Shown: positions 26,891 to 36,743 of the stretch, piece by piece
Position numbering within the stretch: position 1 is the stretch's first letter
How the letters are laid out: every line of letters begins with the position of its first letter
Origin: Nitrospinaceae bacterium
Lineage (GTDB): Bacteria; UBA8248
NCBI GenBank assembly: GCA_018669005.1
Contig: JABJAL010000062.1
Coordinates: forward strand, 1 to 41,212
DNA length: 41,212 nt
Direction: 5' to 3'
The notes under the pieces: generated by a model
The model's database searches: none
What the model was told of the DNA's origin: nothing
Seen by the model: only the letters and a program-made list of their open reading frames with translations
Translations under genes and position numbers: made by a program

Positions 26891-28822
26891 TTATGCCTGT
26901 CCGGGGGCTAAATCCGGAGGAGACGGCCGAGAGCCTTCCTGGGGACGTGGAGGGGCTTCTTGCTCGGATGATGGTCTATGCGAGGCGGCTTTTCGAGTGG
27001 CCTCAAATTTTTTCTTTCGAGAAATTGGCACTTCACCCGAATCGAGAAGAGTGTTGATATCATCCCTGTCGAGCGTTTCATACTCAAGAAGTGCCTTGGC
27101 AAGAAGATCCAGTTTGTCTCGGTTGTCCTTAAGTAAATTCATTGCTCGATCATAGGCTGAGGTGACAAGATCTTTTACTTCTTTGTCGATAGACAGTGCG
27201 ATAGAATCACTGTAATCACGTGATTGGGAAATGTCTTTGCCGAGAAATATTTGATCATCTTTCTTGCCGTAGGCAAGAGGGCCGAGTTCATCACTCATTC
27301 CCCACTCGCAAACCATGTTGCGGGCGATGCCGGTTGCGGTTTGAATGTCTTGTTTCGCACCGGTGGTCATTTCGTCAAACACGAGCATTTCCGCTACGCG
27401 CCCACCCATCAAAATAGTAAGTTGATTGCGTAAATAGGTCCGGTTCTCGCTGTAGCGGTCCTCTTCCGGGAAGGACCATGTACTGCCAAGGGAAAACCCT
27501 CTAGGGATGATCGTTACCTTCTCGACAGGGTCCGTCCCGGGTGTAAGAAGCGAAACTAACGCATGTCCTGCCTCATGATAAGCCGTATTTTCTTTTTCTT
27601 TTTCACTCAGAACAAGGCTTCGCCTCTCCTTGCCCATGAGCACCTTGTCCTTGGCCTCAGTCATATCTGTCATTTCAACGGCGTTTTTGCCGAGTCCCGC
27701 GGCAATCAGGGCGGACTCATTCAGAAGGTTGGCCAAATCCGCCCCTGAAAAACGCGGTGTGCCACGTGCGATGAGTTCAAGATCGACCGAATCGTCAAGT
27801 GGAATGTCCTTGACATGAACATGAAGAATCTGGAGCCGCCCGTTGATATCCGGAAGCGAGACAACAATTTGCCGGTCAAATCGGCCCGGGCGAAGAAGAG
27901 CCGGATCCAGGACATCGGGTCGGTTGGTCGCCGCGACAAGAATTACACCGTCGTTCGATTCGAAGCCGTCCATCTCAACTAGAAGTTGGTTAAGCGTCTG
28001 CTCTCGCTCATCATGACCACCGCCCAATCCTGCTCCGCGATGACGGCCAACAGCGTCGATTTCATCTATGAATATGATGCACGGCGCATTTATCTTTCCT
28101 TGCTCAAAAAGATCGCGAACGCGCGAGGCACCTACGCCGACAAACATTTCAACGAAGCTAGATCCACTGATTTGGAAAAACGGGACATCCGCCTCACCGG
28201 CAATGGCCTTGGCGAGAAGGGTTTTACCCGTGCCCGGAGGGCCGACCAGAAGCACACCCTTGGGGATTCGAGCGCCAAGACGAGTGAATTTGGGTGGCTC
28301 ACGTAGAAAGTCCACCAGTTCCTCAAGCTCGCTCTTGGCCTCTTCGATGCCCGCCACATCCTTGAAGGTGATTTTCTTTTTCGAGTCATCGGGAACCAGC
28401 CGCGCCTTGCTTTTGCCAAATGAGAGTGCTTTTGAGCCGCCCATCTGCATCTGGCGCATGAAAAATATCCAAACGCCAATGAGTACCAACATTGGGAACC
28501 AACTGAGAAGCAAATTCATGTACCACGAATTTTGTTCCGCTGGCTCAGCGCTAATTCGCACTCCTTTTTGCCTTAGGGTCGAGATCAGGTTGGGGTCTTT
28601 AGGTGCATATGTTTCAAAGATTTTTCCGTTGAGGTAGCGGCCTCGGATGTTGTTGCCCTGGACAAGAACTTCACTGATCTGTCCTTGATCCACCGAGCGC
28701 ATGAAATCGCTATAGACAATACTTTTGTCCAGTGTACGGGCACCGTTAAATGCCTGGAAAAGCCCAACCATGATAAGACCGATAATGAGCCAAAGCGCGA
28801 GGTTCTTATAAAATTGATTCAA
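26891..28822 (-). CDS. ftsH: ATP-dependent zinc metalloprotease FtsH
   Basis: This 643-residue membrane protease has two transmembrane helices (about 8-24 and 107-122) around a periplasmic loop. An AAA+ domain follows with Walker A GPPGTGKT (194-201), Walker B IIFIDEID (249-256) and [11 protein letters not shown], then the M41 zinc protease domain with HEAGH (H416, E417, H420). It degrades membrane and short-lived cytosolic proteins; in E. coli LpxC is a key substrate, and an LpxC fusion is encoded 9 kb away. The start is TTG at 28822 ([11 protein letters not shown], the family's usual N-terminus). It follows tilS, as in many bacteria. Confidence 0.97.
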   Translation of the reverse strand: MNQFYKNLALWLIIGLIMVGLFQAFNGARTLDKSIVYSDFMRSVDQGQISEVLVQGNNIRGRYLNGKIFETYAPKDPNLISTLRQKGVRISAEPAEQNSWYMNLLLSWFPMLVLIGVWIFFMRQMQMGGSKALSFGKSKARLVPDDSKKKITFKDVAGIEEAKSELEELVDFLREPPKFTRLGARIPKGVLLVGPPGTGKTLLAKAIAGEADVPFFQISGSSFVEMFVGVGASRVRDLFEQGKINAPCIIFIDEIDAVGRHRGAGLGGGHDEREQTLNQLLVEMDGFESNDGVILVAATNRPDVLDPALLRPGRFDRQIVVSLPDINGRLQILHVHVKDIPLDDSVDLELIARGTPRFSGADLANLLNESALIAAGLGKNAVEMTDMTEAKDKVLMGKERRSLVLSEKEKENTAYHEAGHALVSLLTPGTDPVEKVTIIPRGFSLGSTWSFPEEDRYSENRTYLRNQLTILMGGRVAEMLVFDEMTTGAKQDIQTATGIARNMVCEWGMSDELGPLAYGKKDDQIFLGKDISQSRDYSDSIALSIDKEVKDLVTSAYDRAMNLLKDNRDKLDLLAKALLEYETLDRDDINTLLDSGEVPISRKKKFEATRKAASHRPSSEQEAPPRPQEGSRPSPPDLAPGQA

Positions 28823-28933
28823 GGCATTCTCTCAAAAGTAACGGAAAAGATAGCTACAACGGGCGAAAGTTATCAGGAAATCAACATTTCGTCCATCAGT
28901 TTTATTCCTTAGGCACCCAAAGGCATGAATTGA

Positions 28934-30469
28934 TCATTTTTCAGTGGGTTTTGGCGAGATTCTCGCCTTTAACATTAGCTTTTCCCCTATTCTAGATTTT
29001 TCACCTGATATTATGGCCCGATATTTCTCCGAAACGAGATGACCGACAACCCAGATAATTTCATTTCCTGCGGCCAGCACAGGTACATCGTCGCGCTCAG
29101 GGCGTGGAACCTTGCGATCAATGAAGAAATCCTTGAGTTTTTTTTCTCCTGAGGATCCCAAAGGGTGAAAGCGATCTCCTGGTCGTCGATTTCTTAAAAC
29201 AACTTCCCCACTCAACAAATCGGGATCGAGAAAGGCCATCAACGGACCTCCAGAGGGCAATGAATCTTCCTCGTAAATTATGGCCTCGATTTCGCACCCA
29301 AGACCCAAATGGCGAGTTAAACCTGACATGGCAAATGACACCACATCAACCGAGGGAGGCTCCTGGAGCATATTAAGTCCTATATAGATATCGTCGTAAC
29401 GTCTCCACGCCTTCATGCCATCGGCGAGGTCGATGGAAGCCGAAGGACCCGCAGTCAGGGCTAAATGCTCAAGACTTTCGATGATTTTCTTCAAGGCCCA
29501 CCTTCGGTTTCTGACAGGAAAGACCCGCTCAAGTGCATCCGCCCATAAGTCTGCACGGACTGCCGTTGGGAGAAGGATGAGCCCGGTCAGAGGAGAAATG
29601 CATAGTGTCCCTCCTTTTTCAGAGAAAAAAACCTCTTTAGCATCCTTGACCGCTGCCGCGAGCGCCTCTGTGGTCTCTCTGACATGAGAGGCACTGCCCG
29701 AAATTCGGCCCACGACACCCTCACCCATGTTGTCCCTGATTATGGGGACTATCTTGCGTCGGATTAGATTTCTCAAGCGGCTCTCATCCGCGTTGCTATC
29801 ATCCTCGACCCAGAGAACTCCCTGGGTCTCCAGATATGCTTCCACTTCGGCCCTCGTAATATCAAGAAGTGGCCTGAGAATCACAACACCTTTCCCGCTC
29901 TGTTCATTAGACGCTCTAGGTTCCAGAACTAGTGGCGCCCTGGGGAGAATACCCGAGATACCTTTAGGCCCTGCGCCCTCGAAAAGGCGCATAAGCACGG
30001 TCTCGGCCTGATCGTCCTGGGTGTGCGCCAAGGCGATGGCTCTTGCGCCTTTATCTTTTGCCGCCTCTAGAAATGCCCCACGCCGAGCCCTGCGGGCAGC
30101 ATCCTCGAGTCCGTGTGCGCCATTTTCGTCAACGTTTACGCTGATATGCACAAAAGGTATTCCACGCGAGAGGCAAAGTTTTTTGGCTTGCCTCGCATCA
30201 CACTCCGATGCCCCGGGCCTGATGCCATGTTCGATATGTACTGCAGTAAGAGAATCTGGCCATTTGCCACTGTCGGCCATAATGGAGTAAAGCGAGAGAA
30301 GAAGAGCTGTTGAGTCGGCGCCGCCAGAGAATCCGACGAGGAGTGGACCTTTAACGCTCTCCATGCCGCAATGGATGCACCCTTTGCGGACTTTGGCCTC
30401 GAAATTCCGGATGATTTCGAACGATTGCCTTTCGGGTGCAGGCCCATCAAGGAGGCGTTCGGACATCAT
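28934..30469 (-). CDS. tilS: tRNA(Ile)-lysidine synthase
   Basis: This 511-residue enzyme converts C34 of tRNA-Ile2(CAU) to lysidine so that it reads AUA. The N-type ATP pyrophosphatase domain has the PP-loop SGGADS (48-53) and HTQDDQAETVLMR. A substrate-binding domain and the C-terminal TilS_C region (RRPGDRFHPLG, then LKDFFIDRKVPRPERDDVPVL) follow. It is longer than the ~430-residue E. coli enzyme. GAGGGC precedes the ATG. A CAU tRNA lies 24 bp upstream, but by sequence it is the Met tRNA, not the TilS substrate. Confidence 0.96.
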   Translation of the reverse strand: MMSERLLDGPAPERQSFEIIRNFEAKVRKGCIHCGMESVKGPLLVGFSGGADSTALLLSLYSIMADSGKWPDSLTAVHIEHGIRPGASECDARQAKKLCLSRGIPFVHISVNVDENGAHGLEDAARRARRGAFLEAAKDKGARAIALAHTQDDQAETVLMRLFEGAGPKGISGILPRAPLVLEPRASNEQSGKGVVILRPLLDITRAEVEAYLETQGVLWVEDDSNADESRLRNLIRRKIVPIIRDNMGEGVVGRISGSASHVRETTEALAAAVKDAKEVFFSEKGGTLCISPLTGLILLPTAVRADLWADALERVFPVRNRRWALKKIIESLEHLALTAGPSASIDLADGMKAWRRYDDIYIGLNMLQEPPSVDVVSFAMSGLTRHLGLGCEIEAIIYEEDSLPSGGPLMAFLDPDLLSGEVVLRNRRPGDRFHPLGSSGEKKLKDFFIDRKVPRPERDDVPVLAAGNEIIWVVGHLVSEKYRAIISGEKSRIGEKLMLKARISPKPTEK

Positions 30470-30492
30470 GTGCCCTCGTCCGGAGAAAAAAA

Positions 30493-30569
30493 TGGTAGCG
30501 GTGGAGGGACTTGAACCCCCAACCTCGCGGATATGAGCCGCGCGCTCTCACCAGTTGAGCTACACCGCC
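30493..30569 (-). tRNA. tRNA-Met (CAU), elongator type
   Basis: The minus strand folds as a complete cloverleaf: acceptor GGCGGTG with CACCGCT, D stem GCTC/GAGC, anticodon stem CGCGG/CCGCG around loop CTCATAT (anticodon CAT), T stem GGGGG/CCCTC around TTCAAGT, discriminator A, and an encoded CCA. The 1-72 pair is G-U. The acceptor stem and body closely match bacterial elongator tRNA-Met (as I recall for Bacillus). The acceptor lacks the C4-G69 and C5-G68 pairs used by TilS on tRNA-Ile2. It lies between the 51-residue membrane-protein gene and tilS. Confidence 0.93.
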
Positions 30570-30588
30570 ATTTGATAATTTGATCGAA

Positions 30589-30744
30589 TCAGGGAGATAC
30601 TTTCGGCCTGAAGATTGCGAGGGCAAACATCCCGGAAAGTATATAGAAGAATGTTTGAAACCCTATATCTTCTGCCCGGAGCCCCAACATCAAAAACACA
30701 TAACCAACACAAATCAGGCATAGGATTTCAATTTCCCGCCTCAT
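30589..30744 (-). CDS. Uncharacterised 51-aa membrane protein
   Basis: This is a 51-codon frame with two hydrophobic stretches (about 8-22 and 31-45; peptide begins MRREIEILCLICVGYVFLML) and a short basic C-terminus, so it is probably a two-pass membrane protein. The ATG at 30744 lies only 2 bp after the stop of the Cys-rich gene, with GGAGG about 10 bp upstream, which indicates translational coupling. It ends 20 bp before the tRNA. I do not recognise a family; the role is unknown. Coupling and a ribosome site support it as real. Confidence 0.6.
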   Translation of the reverse strand: MRREIEILCLICVGYVFLMLGLRAEDIGFQTFFYILSGMFALAIFRPKVSP

Positions 30745-30746
30745 AA

Positions 30747-30932
30747 TCAATACCCCTCCGACTCGGACTGTTGTTTCGGGAGATTCTCAGACGGCTCGTC
30801 AGTATTTGCCAGCCGCACGTCAAAAGTAAATTCAGGGCAATGTAGCGCCCCGTTAGGCTCATTTCGCCACTTCAGGCGGCATGTTTCTCGCCAGGCGCAT
30901 ACAATGCATTCGCGAACATCTGGAGACACCAT
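30747..30932 (-). CDS. Small cysteine-rich protein, possible metal-binding
   Basis: This 61-residue cytoplasmic protein has the pattern ECIVCAW, then ETC, then ALHCPEFTFDV: four cysteines spaced as C-x2-C-x5-C-x13-C. Short proteins with this CxxCAW...CPDFTxD pattern occur in deltaproteobacterial-type genomes. The cysteines could bind zinc or an Fe-S cluster, but this is inference. I chose the ATG at 30932, which has GGGGG 5 bp upstream; an in-frame TTG at 30944 is less likely. It is followed at once by the 51-aa membrane-protein gene and preceded by proS. Confidence 0.75.
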   Translation of the reverse strand: MVSPDVRECIVCAWRETCRLKWRNEPNGALHCPEFTFDVRLANTDEPSENLPKQQSESEGY

Positions 30933-31062
30933 TGTAGCCCCCAAGAAATCTTTACCTCAAAGGCGCCTAAATATAAGGGCCTAATAGCGGCCCAGTCAAG
31001 TTTTCCTACATTCTTTTTTTGCATAATCAGGTGAGACTTTGGGCTTTTCATCAGGACGCCAC

Positions 31063-32790
31063 TCAAGCAAAGGTATAATCCTTAATCTCCTGGAAAATCC
31101 TGTCCCGAATGGCCTCTGCGGCACCATCTAGGGGAAGCATTTCCCGCTCCCCTGTTTTGCGAGACTTGAGTTCCAGCTTCCCCTCTTTGAGCCCCTTGGG
31201 CCCGACAATGACATGATAAGGAAAGCCGATTAAATCGGCATCCTTAAATTTAACGCCGGCGCGCTCGTCTCTGTCGTCGAGAACAACCTCCACGCCAGAG
31301 AATTCCAAGTCGTTATAGAGTTTTTCGGCCACTTCCAGACAGGCAGCGTCCTTCATGTTCGCTAGGATGATGTCGACATGAAAAGGCGCGATCGGCAGTG
31401 GCCATACGATGCCATCATCGTCGTGGTTCTGCTCGATCGCGGCGGCTACCGTGCGCCCGATTCCAATTCCATAACAGCCCATCACGATAGTTTTCGTCTC
31501 GCCGCTTTCGTCGAGATAGTTCGCCTCAAGGGCTTCTGAGTATTTCGTTCCTAATTTAAATACATGGCCCACTTCAATTCCGCGGCGCATGTCCATTGAC
31601 TCTCCGCATTCGGGGCATAAGTCACCTGCCTCGGCAAGAGTAAGATCTGCATAGGCGTCCGCTTTGAAATCCCGACCTTCTTCCCCTCCGGTGAAATGAT
31701 TGTCCGTTTCATTGGCGCCGAGAACGAGCCCACCCCTCCCCTTCAGGCAATGATCGGCGATAACCCGAACGTCTTCAAGCCCCACTGGCCCTGCAAAACC
31801 CACAGTCGCTTTTGTCAGGCGCTCCACCGTGGCCGGGTCCGCCAGCTGAAGATGAAGCGCACCGGATTCGTTCTTGGCCTTAACTTCATTCAGTTCCCTG
31901 TTACCCGGAATTAAAAATGCGACAGGGGTTTCGTTCGACAAGTCCATGTAGAGCAAAGTTTTCGTAATCTGCTCCACCGGAAGCTCAAGGAACGCAGAAA
32001 CCTCTTCGACGGTATGTGCACCCGGTGTGTGCACTTTTTCAAGAGAGCCGCCTGAATTGTCTGGCAGCGGAACCTTGACCGGTGTTTTTTCAGTGTTGGC
32101 GGAATAGCCGCATTTGGCGCAAACGGAAATAGACTCCTCGCCCGTGTCCGCCATCACCATGAACTCATGTGAAAAGCTTCCGCCGATCGAGCCAGAATCC
32201 GCTGCGGCAACGCCAAAATTGAGACCACATCGCTTGAAGATGCGTTTGTAGGCCTCGACCATTTTATTGTAACTCTCCTCAGCACCCTTCTCATCGCGGT
32301 CGAAACTGTAGCCATCCTTCATCGTAAATTCACGGCCACGCATGACGCCGAAACGGGGACGAATCTCGTCTCGGAATTTTGTTTGAATCTGATAAAGATT
32401 TTGGGGAAGATCTCGGTAGCTCTGGACTTCGTGACCAATGAGGCTGGTGATGACCTCCTCGTGTGTAGGTCCAAGGCAAAAATCGCGACCATGTCGATCC
32501 TGGAGGCGTATAAGCTCTTTTCCGTATACGTCCCAGCGTCCTGTTTTTCGCCAAAGCTCGGCGGGGTTTAGGGTAGGGAGGAAAACCTCCTGGGCGCCAG
32601 CGCGAGCAAGTTCCTCTCTGCATATTTGCTCGACCTTGCGCTGTGTCCTGACGCCAAGAGGCAACAGGGTATAAACGCCCGCAGCAAGACGACGAATCAT
32701 CGCCGCCCGCATCATCAAGCGATGGCTCACCACCTCGGCTTCGGCGGGCGCTTCTTTGAGGGTGGGAAAAAATGCCTTACTGAACCGCAT
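31063..32790 (-). CDS. proS: Prolyl-tRNA synthetase (bacterial type with editing insert)
   Basis: This 575-residue class II synthetase charges tRNA-Pro. Class II motifs are visible (LPTLNPAELWRKTGRW, then FRDEIRPRFGVMRGREFTMKDGYS with the motif 2 Arg). The inserted YbaK-like domain that removes mischarged Ala lies at about 225-390. Motif 3 lies in GCYGIGIGRTVAAAIEQ, and the C-terminal anticodon-binding domain follows at about 465-570. The ATG at 32790 overlaps the ispG stop by 1 bp (TAATG), so translation is probably coupled. Confidence 0.97.
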   Translation of the reverse strand: MRFSKAFFPTLKEAPAEAEVVSHRLMMRAAMIRRLAAGVYTLLPLGVRTQRKVEQICREELARAGAQEVFLPTLNPAELWRKTGRWDVYGKELIRLQDRHGRDFCLGPTHEEVITSLIGHEVQSYRDLPQNLYQIQTKFRDEIRPRFGVMRGREFTMKDGYSFDRDEKGAEESYNKMVEAYKRIFKRCGLNFGVAAADSGSIGGSFSHEFMVMADTGEESISVCAKCGYSANTEKTPVKVPLPDNSGGSLEKVHTPGAHTVEEVSAFLELPVEQITKTLLYMDLSNETPVAFLIPGNRELNEVKAKNESGALHLQLADPATVERLTKATVGFAGPVGLEDVRVIADHCLKGRGGLVLGANETDNHFTGGEEGRDFKADAYADLTLAEAGDLCPECGESMDMRRGIEVGHVFKLGTKYSEALEANYLDESGETKTIVMGCYGIGIGRTVAAAIEQNHDDDGIVWPLPIAPFHVDIILANMKDAACLEVAEKLYNDLEFSGVEVVLDDRDERAGVKFKDADLIGFPYHVIVGPKGLKEGKLELKSRKTGEREMLPLDGAAEAIRDRIFQEIKDYTFA

Positions 32791-34064
32791 TAAACGTCCC
32801 CGCTTCCGGAGATGTTTTTGGCTGGGTTGCTAGCCGCCATTTTGGCAGCTAACTCCTCTACTTCGCGGACCAGATTCGTTTTGATCTGGTTGTAGTCGAT
32901 AAGGCCTTTTTTTTCGCCTTTCATAAAAATCAATGCCTGCTTATGGCCGCCAGCAACACCAATGTCGGCCTCCCTTGCCTCGCCGGGGCCATTCACCTCG
33001 CAGCCCATGACGGCCACCGTTATGGGTGCATCAATGTGGGCAAGCTCTTTTTCGATGTCGAGTGTCAATTTATCCACATCAATCTGAACCCGACCGCATG
33101 AAGGACATGCCACCACGTTAACGCCCTTTTGACGCAGGCGAAGACTTTTGAGGATTTCATAGCCGACTTTCACTTCATCTACGGGGTCAGAGGCCAGCGA
33201 AACGCGCAACGTATCGCCGATTCCCTCGGAGAGAAGAATGCCGAGTCCGACAGCCGATTTGACGCTACCCGAGCGAAGACTCCCGCTCTCGGTGATGCCC
33301 AGGTGCAAAGGATAGTCCACCTTCTTGGCCATGATCCGATAAGCCATGACGGTTCGGGAAACATCCGAGGCTTTAAGAGATATCTTTGTGTCGTAGAAAC
33401 CACATTTTTCCAGCATAGCGATGTGGCGAAGGCCGCTCTCAACGATGGCCTCTGGTGTGGCGCCACCATATTGGTCAAGAAGGTGTTTCTCAAGTGAGCC
33501 CGCATTAACTCCAATACGGATCGGAATCCCGTGGTCCCTTGCCGAGGCAACCACCTCGTTCACGCGATCCTCGCCGTTGATGTTGCCGGGGTTGATTCTA
33601 AGGCAGTGCACTCCAGCGTCAGCCGCCAAGAGCGCCAGCCGGTAGTCGAAATGAATGTCAGCGACAAGGGGAAGATTTGTGCGGCGCTTTATTTCTGGGA
33701 GGGCCTTGGCTGCCCGCTCATCGGGCACCGCCACGCGAACGATTTCACACCCAGCCTCTTCGAGACGACCTATTTGGGCGACTGTGGCCTCGATGTCGTG
33801 GGTGAGCGTGTTGCACATCGACTGGACGACAATTGGAGCGCCGCCACCCACTTTAACGTCTCTAACTGTTATTTGCCTGCTATTGCGCCGAGCAAGAGGA
33901 AATTGAGACGGGTCGCCGCAAGGAAGGTCCTCTCCTCCCGGCGAAGGAGCATTCCAAATGGGCAACCCCGCGCTGTCGGGCGATGCATCCGTGGCGCCAG
34001 AGGCAATGGGAGCAGGCTTTTCCCAAAAAATACTATCTTTGAAGTTTGAAAAATCCTCGTTCAT
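32790..34064 (-). CDS. ispG: 4-hydroxy-3-methylbut-2-en-1-yl diphosphate synthase (flavodoxin), IspG
   Basis: This 424-residue iron-sulfur enzyme catalyses the penultimate step of the MEP isoprenoid pathway. The N-terminal TIM barrel has VQSMCNT and VADIHFDYRLAL. The C-terminal part binds a 4Fe-4S cluster through CPSCGR and MGCEVNGPGEA. About 55 extra N-terminal residues, Ser/Pro-rich, precede the usual start region (RNSRQITVRDVKVGG), a mild oddity. The ATG at 34064 has CAGGA upstream. It follows rseP by 18 bp, in the common bacterial order rseP-ispG-proS. Confidence 0.96.
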   Translation of the reverse strand: MNEDFSNFKDSIFWEKPAPIASGATDASPDSAGLPIWNAPSPGGEDLPCGDPSQFPLARRNSRQITVRDVKVGGGAPIVVQSMCNTLTHDIEATVAQIGRLEEAGCEIVRVAVPDERAAKALPEIKRRTNLPLVADIHFDYRLALLAADAGVHCLRINPGNINGEDRVNEVVASARDHGIPIRIGVNAGSLEKHLLDQYGGATPEAIVESGLRHIAMLEKCGFYDTKISLKASDVSRTVMAYRIMAKKVDYPLHLGITESGSLRSGSVKSAVGLGILLSEGIGDTLRVSLASDPVDEVKVGYEILKSLRLRQKGVNVVACPSCGRVQIDVDKLTLDIEKELAHIDAPITVAVMGCEVNGPGEAREADIGVAGGHKQALIFMKGEKKGLIDYNQIKTNLVREVEELAAKMAASNPAKNISGSGDV

Positions 34065-34082
34065 TCCTGAACCGCCTCGCGC

Positions 34083-35201
34083 CTATTGCGTCCACTTGTT
34101 GAAAAAATAAAGAGTGTCGTTATAGGTGGCAAACAACATCAAGCCGATGATCATCACCATTCCCACCTGCGTCGACATTTCGCGAAAGCGCAGGCTTACG
34201 GGTTTGCCTCTTAAAGCCTCGATGGCCAGGAATAACAGATGCCCACCATCGAGAATCGGAATCGGAAACAGATTCAAAATGGCAAGGTTAATGCTCAGAA
34301 GAATCGAAAATCCTATGACGAAACTTAAGCCACGCTTTGCCTGATCGCCGGCCAGCTTTGCAATCCGAATCGGGCCACCGATGTCGGCAGGAACTGTCTG
34401 GGCCAACATTCCGTATACTGCACCAACCGTCAGCTTAACAATGTTGTAGTTGCGTCGAAGGCTCTGCCAAGCGCTGTCGATTGGGCCATAGCGCTCCATG
34501 TACTCTTTCGGTGACATCTGTATGCCGATGCGACCGTGCCCTATCTCCTTGCCGTCTGGTGTCTTTGATGTGGGGGTTATCGGCAACTCAAGGCTGCGCC
34601 CCTTGCGCTCCACCTGAAGCATGAGTTGTTTTCCGGCGCTGACCTGAATGACACTCACCAGTTCGATCCACTTGCGGACGCTTTTTCCTTGAATCGCAAC
34701 AATATGGTCGTCTGCTTGGAGACCTGCAGTCTGAGCCGGCGTATTCGGAAGCACCTTACCAACCCAGGTGCCCGGGACCGGCAAGCCGGTCATGTGAAGA
34801 CCCCAACTCAAAATGAGTGCAAACAGCAAATTGAAAAGCGGGCCTGCAAATATAACCGCCGCCCGGTGTGAAACAGGACGGAGGTAAAATGATTTTTCCG
34901 GATCCTCGGGCTCGGCTGGCACGTCGGGGTCTTCCTCACTCGCCTCAGGATCTTCTCCCTGAAGGCTAACAAATCCACCCAGAGGCAAAAGCGAGAGTTG
35001 ATATTCCGTCTCGCCTCGCTTGAATCCCCATACCCTTGGTCCAAACCCCAACGAAAAGGTGTTGACGCCGATGCCCAGCTTTTTCGCCACAAGAAAGTGG
35101 CCCATTTCGTGTATGAAAATGAGCATGCCGAGGATTACGACGGTACCAAAAATGGCGTAGCCGAAACTGTTAATCCATTCGAAAATTTGTACTGGGTTCA
35201 T
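34083..35201 (-). CDS. rseP: RIP metalloprotease RseP (site-2 protease)
   Basis: This 372-residue inner-membrane protease cuts anti-sigma factors and signal-peptide remnants within the membrane. HEMGH (H31, E32, H35) in the first transmembrane helix and PIPILDGGH in a later helix supply the zinc site. A single PDZ domain lies at about 145-220, where E. coli RseP has two. An acidic Glu/Asp/Pro stretch (about 82-104) lies in a loop before the second helix. AGAGGAA precedes the ATG. It sits between lolA and ispG. dxr, often just upstream of rseP, is not here. Confidence 0.95.
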   Translation of the reverse strand: MNPVQIFEWINSFGYAIFGTVVILGMLIFIHEMGHFLVAKKLGIGVNTFSLGFGPRVWGFKRGETEYQLSLLPLGGFVSLQGEDPEASEEDPDVPAEPEDPEKSFYLRPVSHRAAVIFAGPLFNLLFALILSWGLHMTGLPVPGTWVGKVLPNTPAQTAGLQADDHIVAIQGKSVRKWIELVSVIQVSAGKQLMLQVERKGRSLELPITPTSKTPDGKEIGHGRIGIQMSPKEYMERYGPIDSAWQSLRRNYNIVKLTVGAVYGMLAQTVPADIGGPIRIAKLAGDQAKRGLSFVIGFSILLSINLAILNLFPIPILDGGHLLFLAIEALRGKPVSLRFREMSTQVGMVMIIGLMLFATYNDTLYFFNKWTQ

Positions 35202-35216
35202 AAGTTCCTCTAAAAA

Positions 35217-35978
35217 TTAGCGACCGCCGCCAGGCGCTTTTAACACATCAACGCCTGGAGGCATTTTAAATTCGAAAAGATTTGAATCAACAGCGGCATT
35301 TTCGTTCATATCCGTAAAGCGAATCTTCGTTTTGTTTCCTAAAGAATCGATATATTCGATGCCAGTAATCTGGAAATTCACTGGATCGGCCTCAACCCAC
35401 ATTGCACGAAAAGCAGGAGACGCTTTTAAAGGCTTAAACGAAAGGCGGTGGGGCTGCCCTGCTTTCCATACCCCACTATTCCTAGGGACAATCCCCTCGT
35501 CCTCTAGGGTAACGCTAAACTCTCGCCTTAGATTCCCTTTTCCGGCTAAAAACAAAAGGGGAAGCGAGGTCGCCCCTGAGCCTTTAAGCTGGCTAACAAT
35601 AACCTGCTTTAGGCGGGGCGTATAGATCCAGAGACTCTCACCGTTCGAGACAACTAGTTGCGTCTCGGGCGTGGTGTACTCGGCTCGGATTTGTCCTGGT
35701 TTCCTAAGGCTCAGGCGCCCAGTTGAGCGGGTCGTTCGGCCCAGGGAGCGCAGATGATTCTCCTGCTGGAATTTTGTTACAATTGTTTTGGTCGACTCAT
35801 ATTTCCTCTGTAACTTGGAAACGATTATATCAGTGCGGCTCTTAATAGCCTCAGATTTCCCGCCTTCCTCGGCAGCATCCACCATGCTGGCAAAGGCCAG
35901 CAGCAAGCAGATAAGACCTGCAAGCCGAAGAAAGCTTAGAGAGCATGGGAGTTTAGAAAAGAGAGTGAATCGCTTCAA
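35217..35978 (-). CDS. lolA: Outer-membrane lipoprotein carrier protein LolA
   Basis: This 253-residue periplasmic chaperone moves lipoproteins from LolCDE to the outer membrane. It has a signal peptide (hydrophobic 18-35, likely cleaved after MVDA) and a LolA fold from about 48 to 245, with FQQENHLRSLGRTTRSTGRLSLRKPG and LVVSNGESLWIYTPRLKQV as typical strands. The TTG start at 35978 is inferred from the AAAG(A)-type site. It is followed 15 bp later by rseP, so the two envelope genes are probably co-transcribed. Confidence 0.9.
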   Translation of the reverse strand: MKRFTLFSKLPCSLSFLRLAGLICLLLAFASMVDAAEEGGKSEAIKSRTDIIVSKLQRKYESTKTIVTKFQQENHLRSLGRTTRSTGRLSLRKPGQIRAEYTTPETQLVVSNGESLWIYTPRLKQVIVSQLKGSGATSLPLLFLAGKGNLRREFSVTLEDEGIVPRNSGVWKAGQPHRLSFKPLKASPAFRAMWVEADPVNFQITGIEYIDSLGNKTKIRFTDMNENAAVDSNLFEFKMPPGVDVLKAPGGGR

Positions 35979-36083
35979 TATTTCGCATCTTTCAATTATA
36001 TGTGAGATGAAAACAATTAGTTGAAAATTTCATGAAAGTGTAACTCAAGCAATTCCGTATGTTCGCCTCATAATGCCCCGCTG

Positions 36084-36743
36084 CTACGTAAATGTCACTG
36101 GTGGAGAGAAAAACCCCCCGCCAGCACTCATTTCCAAACCCTCCACATGGACACGCCTTCCATCAAGGCGAATTTTCCCCTCGGCAATGAGGCGGACGGC
36201 CATGGGATAAATCCTGTGCTCAAAACCAAGTATTCTTGCCGAAAGCGAGTCTTCGTCGTCTCCGGGCATGACAGGAACGGCCGCCTGGAGAATGACCGGG
36301 CCCGTGTCCACCCCCTCGTCGATAAAATGGACTGTGCATCCAGCAATTTGAACGCCTGCTCGCAAGGCTTTTCTCTGGCTGTGCAATCCAGGGAAACTAG
36401 GCAAAAGAGAGGGATGAATATTGATGATTTTCCCTGAAAATCGACCTACAAACTTGGGCGTCAGTATTTTCATATATCCAGCACAACAAATCAGCCCACA
36501 CCCCAAGGTCTCGATCTCATCTCCCAGCCTCTCTTCATAGCTGTCCTTGGAAGGATCGACCCAAAGCGATTTTATTCCTGCCTTTTTCGCTCTCTCGAGC
36601 GCCTGGGCGTTAGACTTATCGCTCAGCACCCCAATGATTTTAGCCGGAAAAGCCTCATCCTGGGCTGCATCGAGAAGGGCCTGTAGGTTTGAGCCGCGCC
36701 CCGACGCCAAAACGGCTACACGCAAATTGTTTTCCCCGCTCAT
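36084..36743 (-). CDS. purN: Phosphoribosylglycinamide formyltransferase PurN
   Basis: This 219-residue enzyme transfers a formyl group from 10-formyl-THF to GAR in purine synthesis. VLASGRGSNLQALL at the N-terminus binds the GAR phosphate. IINIHPSLLPSFPGLHSQ supplies the catalytic Asn and His, and DEGVDTGPVI the Asp. The ATG at 36743 overlaps purM by 4 bp (ATGA). The remainder of the pur pathway is not in the window. Confidence 0.97.
   Translation of the reverse strand: MSGENNLRVAVLASGRGSNLQALLDAAQDEAFPAKIIGVLSDKSNAQALERAKKAGIKSLWVDPSKDSYEERLGDEIETLGCGLICCAGYMKILTPKFVGRFSGKIINIHPSLLPSFPGLHSQRKALRAGVQIAGCTVHFIDEGVDTGPVILQAAVPVMPGDDEDSLSARILGFEHRIYPMAVRLIAEGKIRLDGRRVHVEGLEMSAGGGFFSPPVTFT

Noticed and set aside
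30493-30569. tRNA-Ile2(CAU), which would be the substrate of the adjacent tilS
   Set aside because: The acceptor stem GGCGGTG with G1-U72 matches elongator tRNA-Met and lacks the C4-G69/C5-G68 pairs that TilS uses on tRNA-Ile2.
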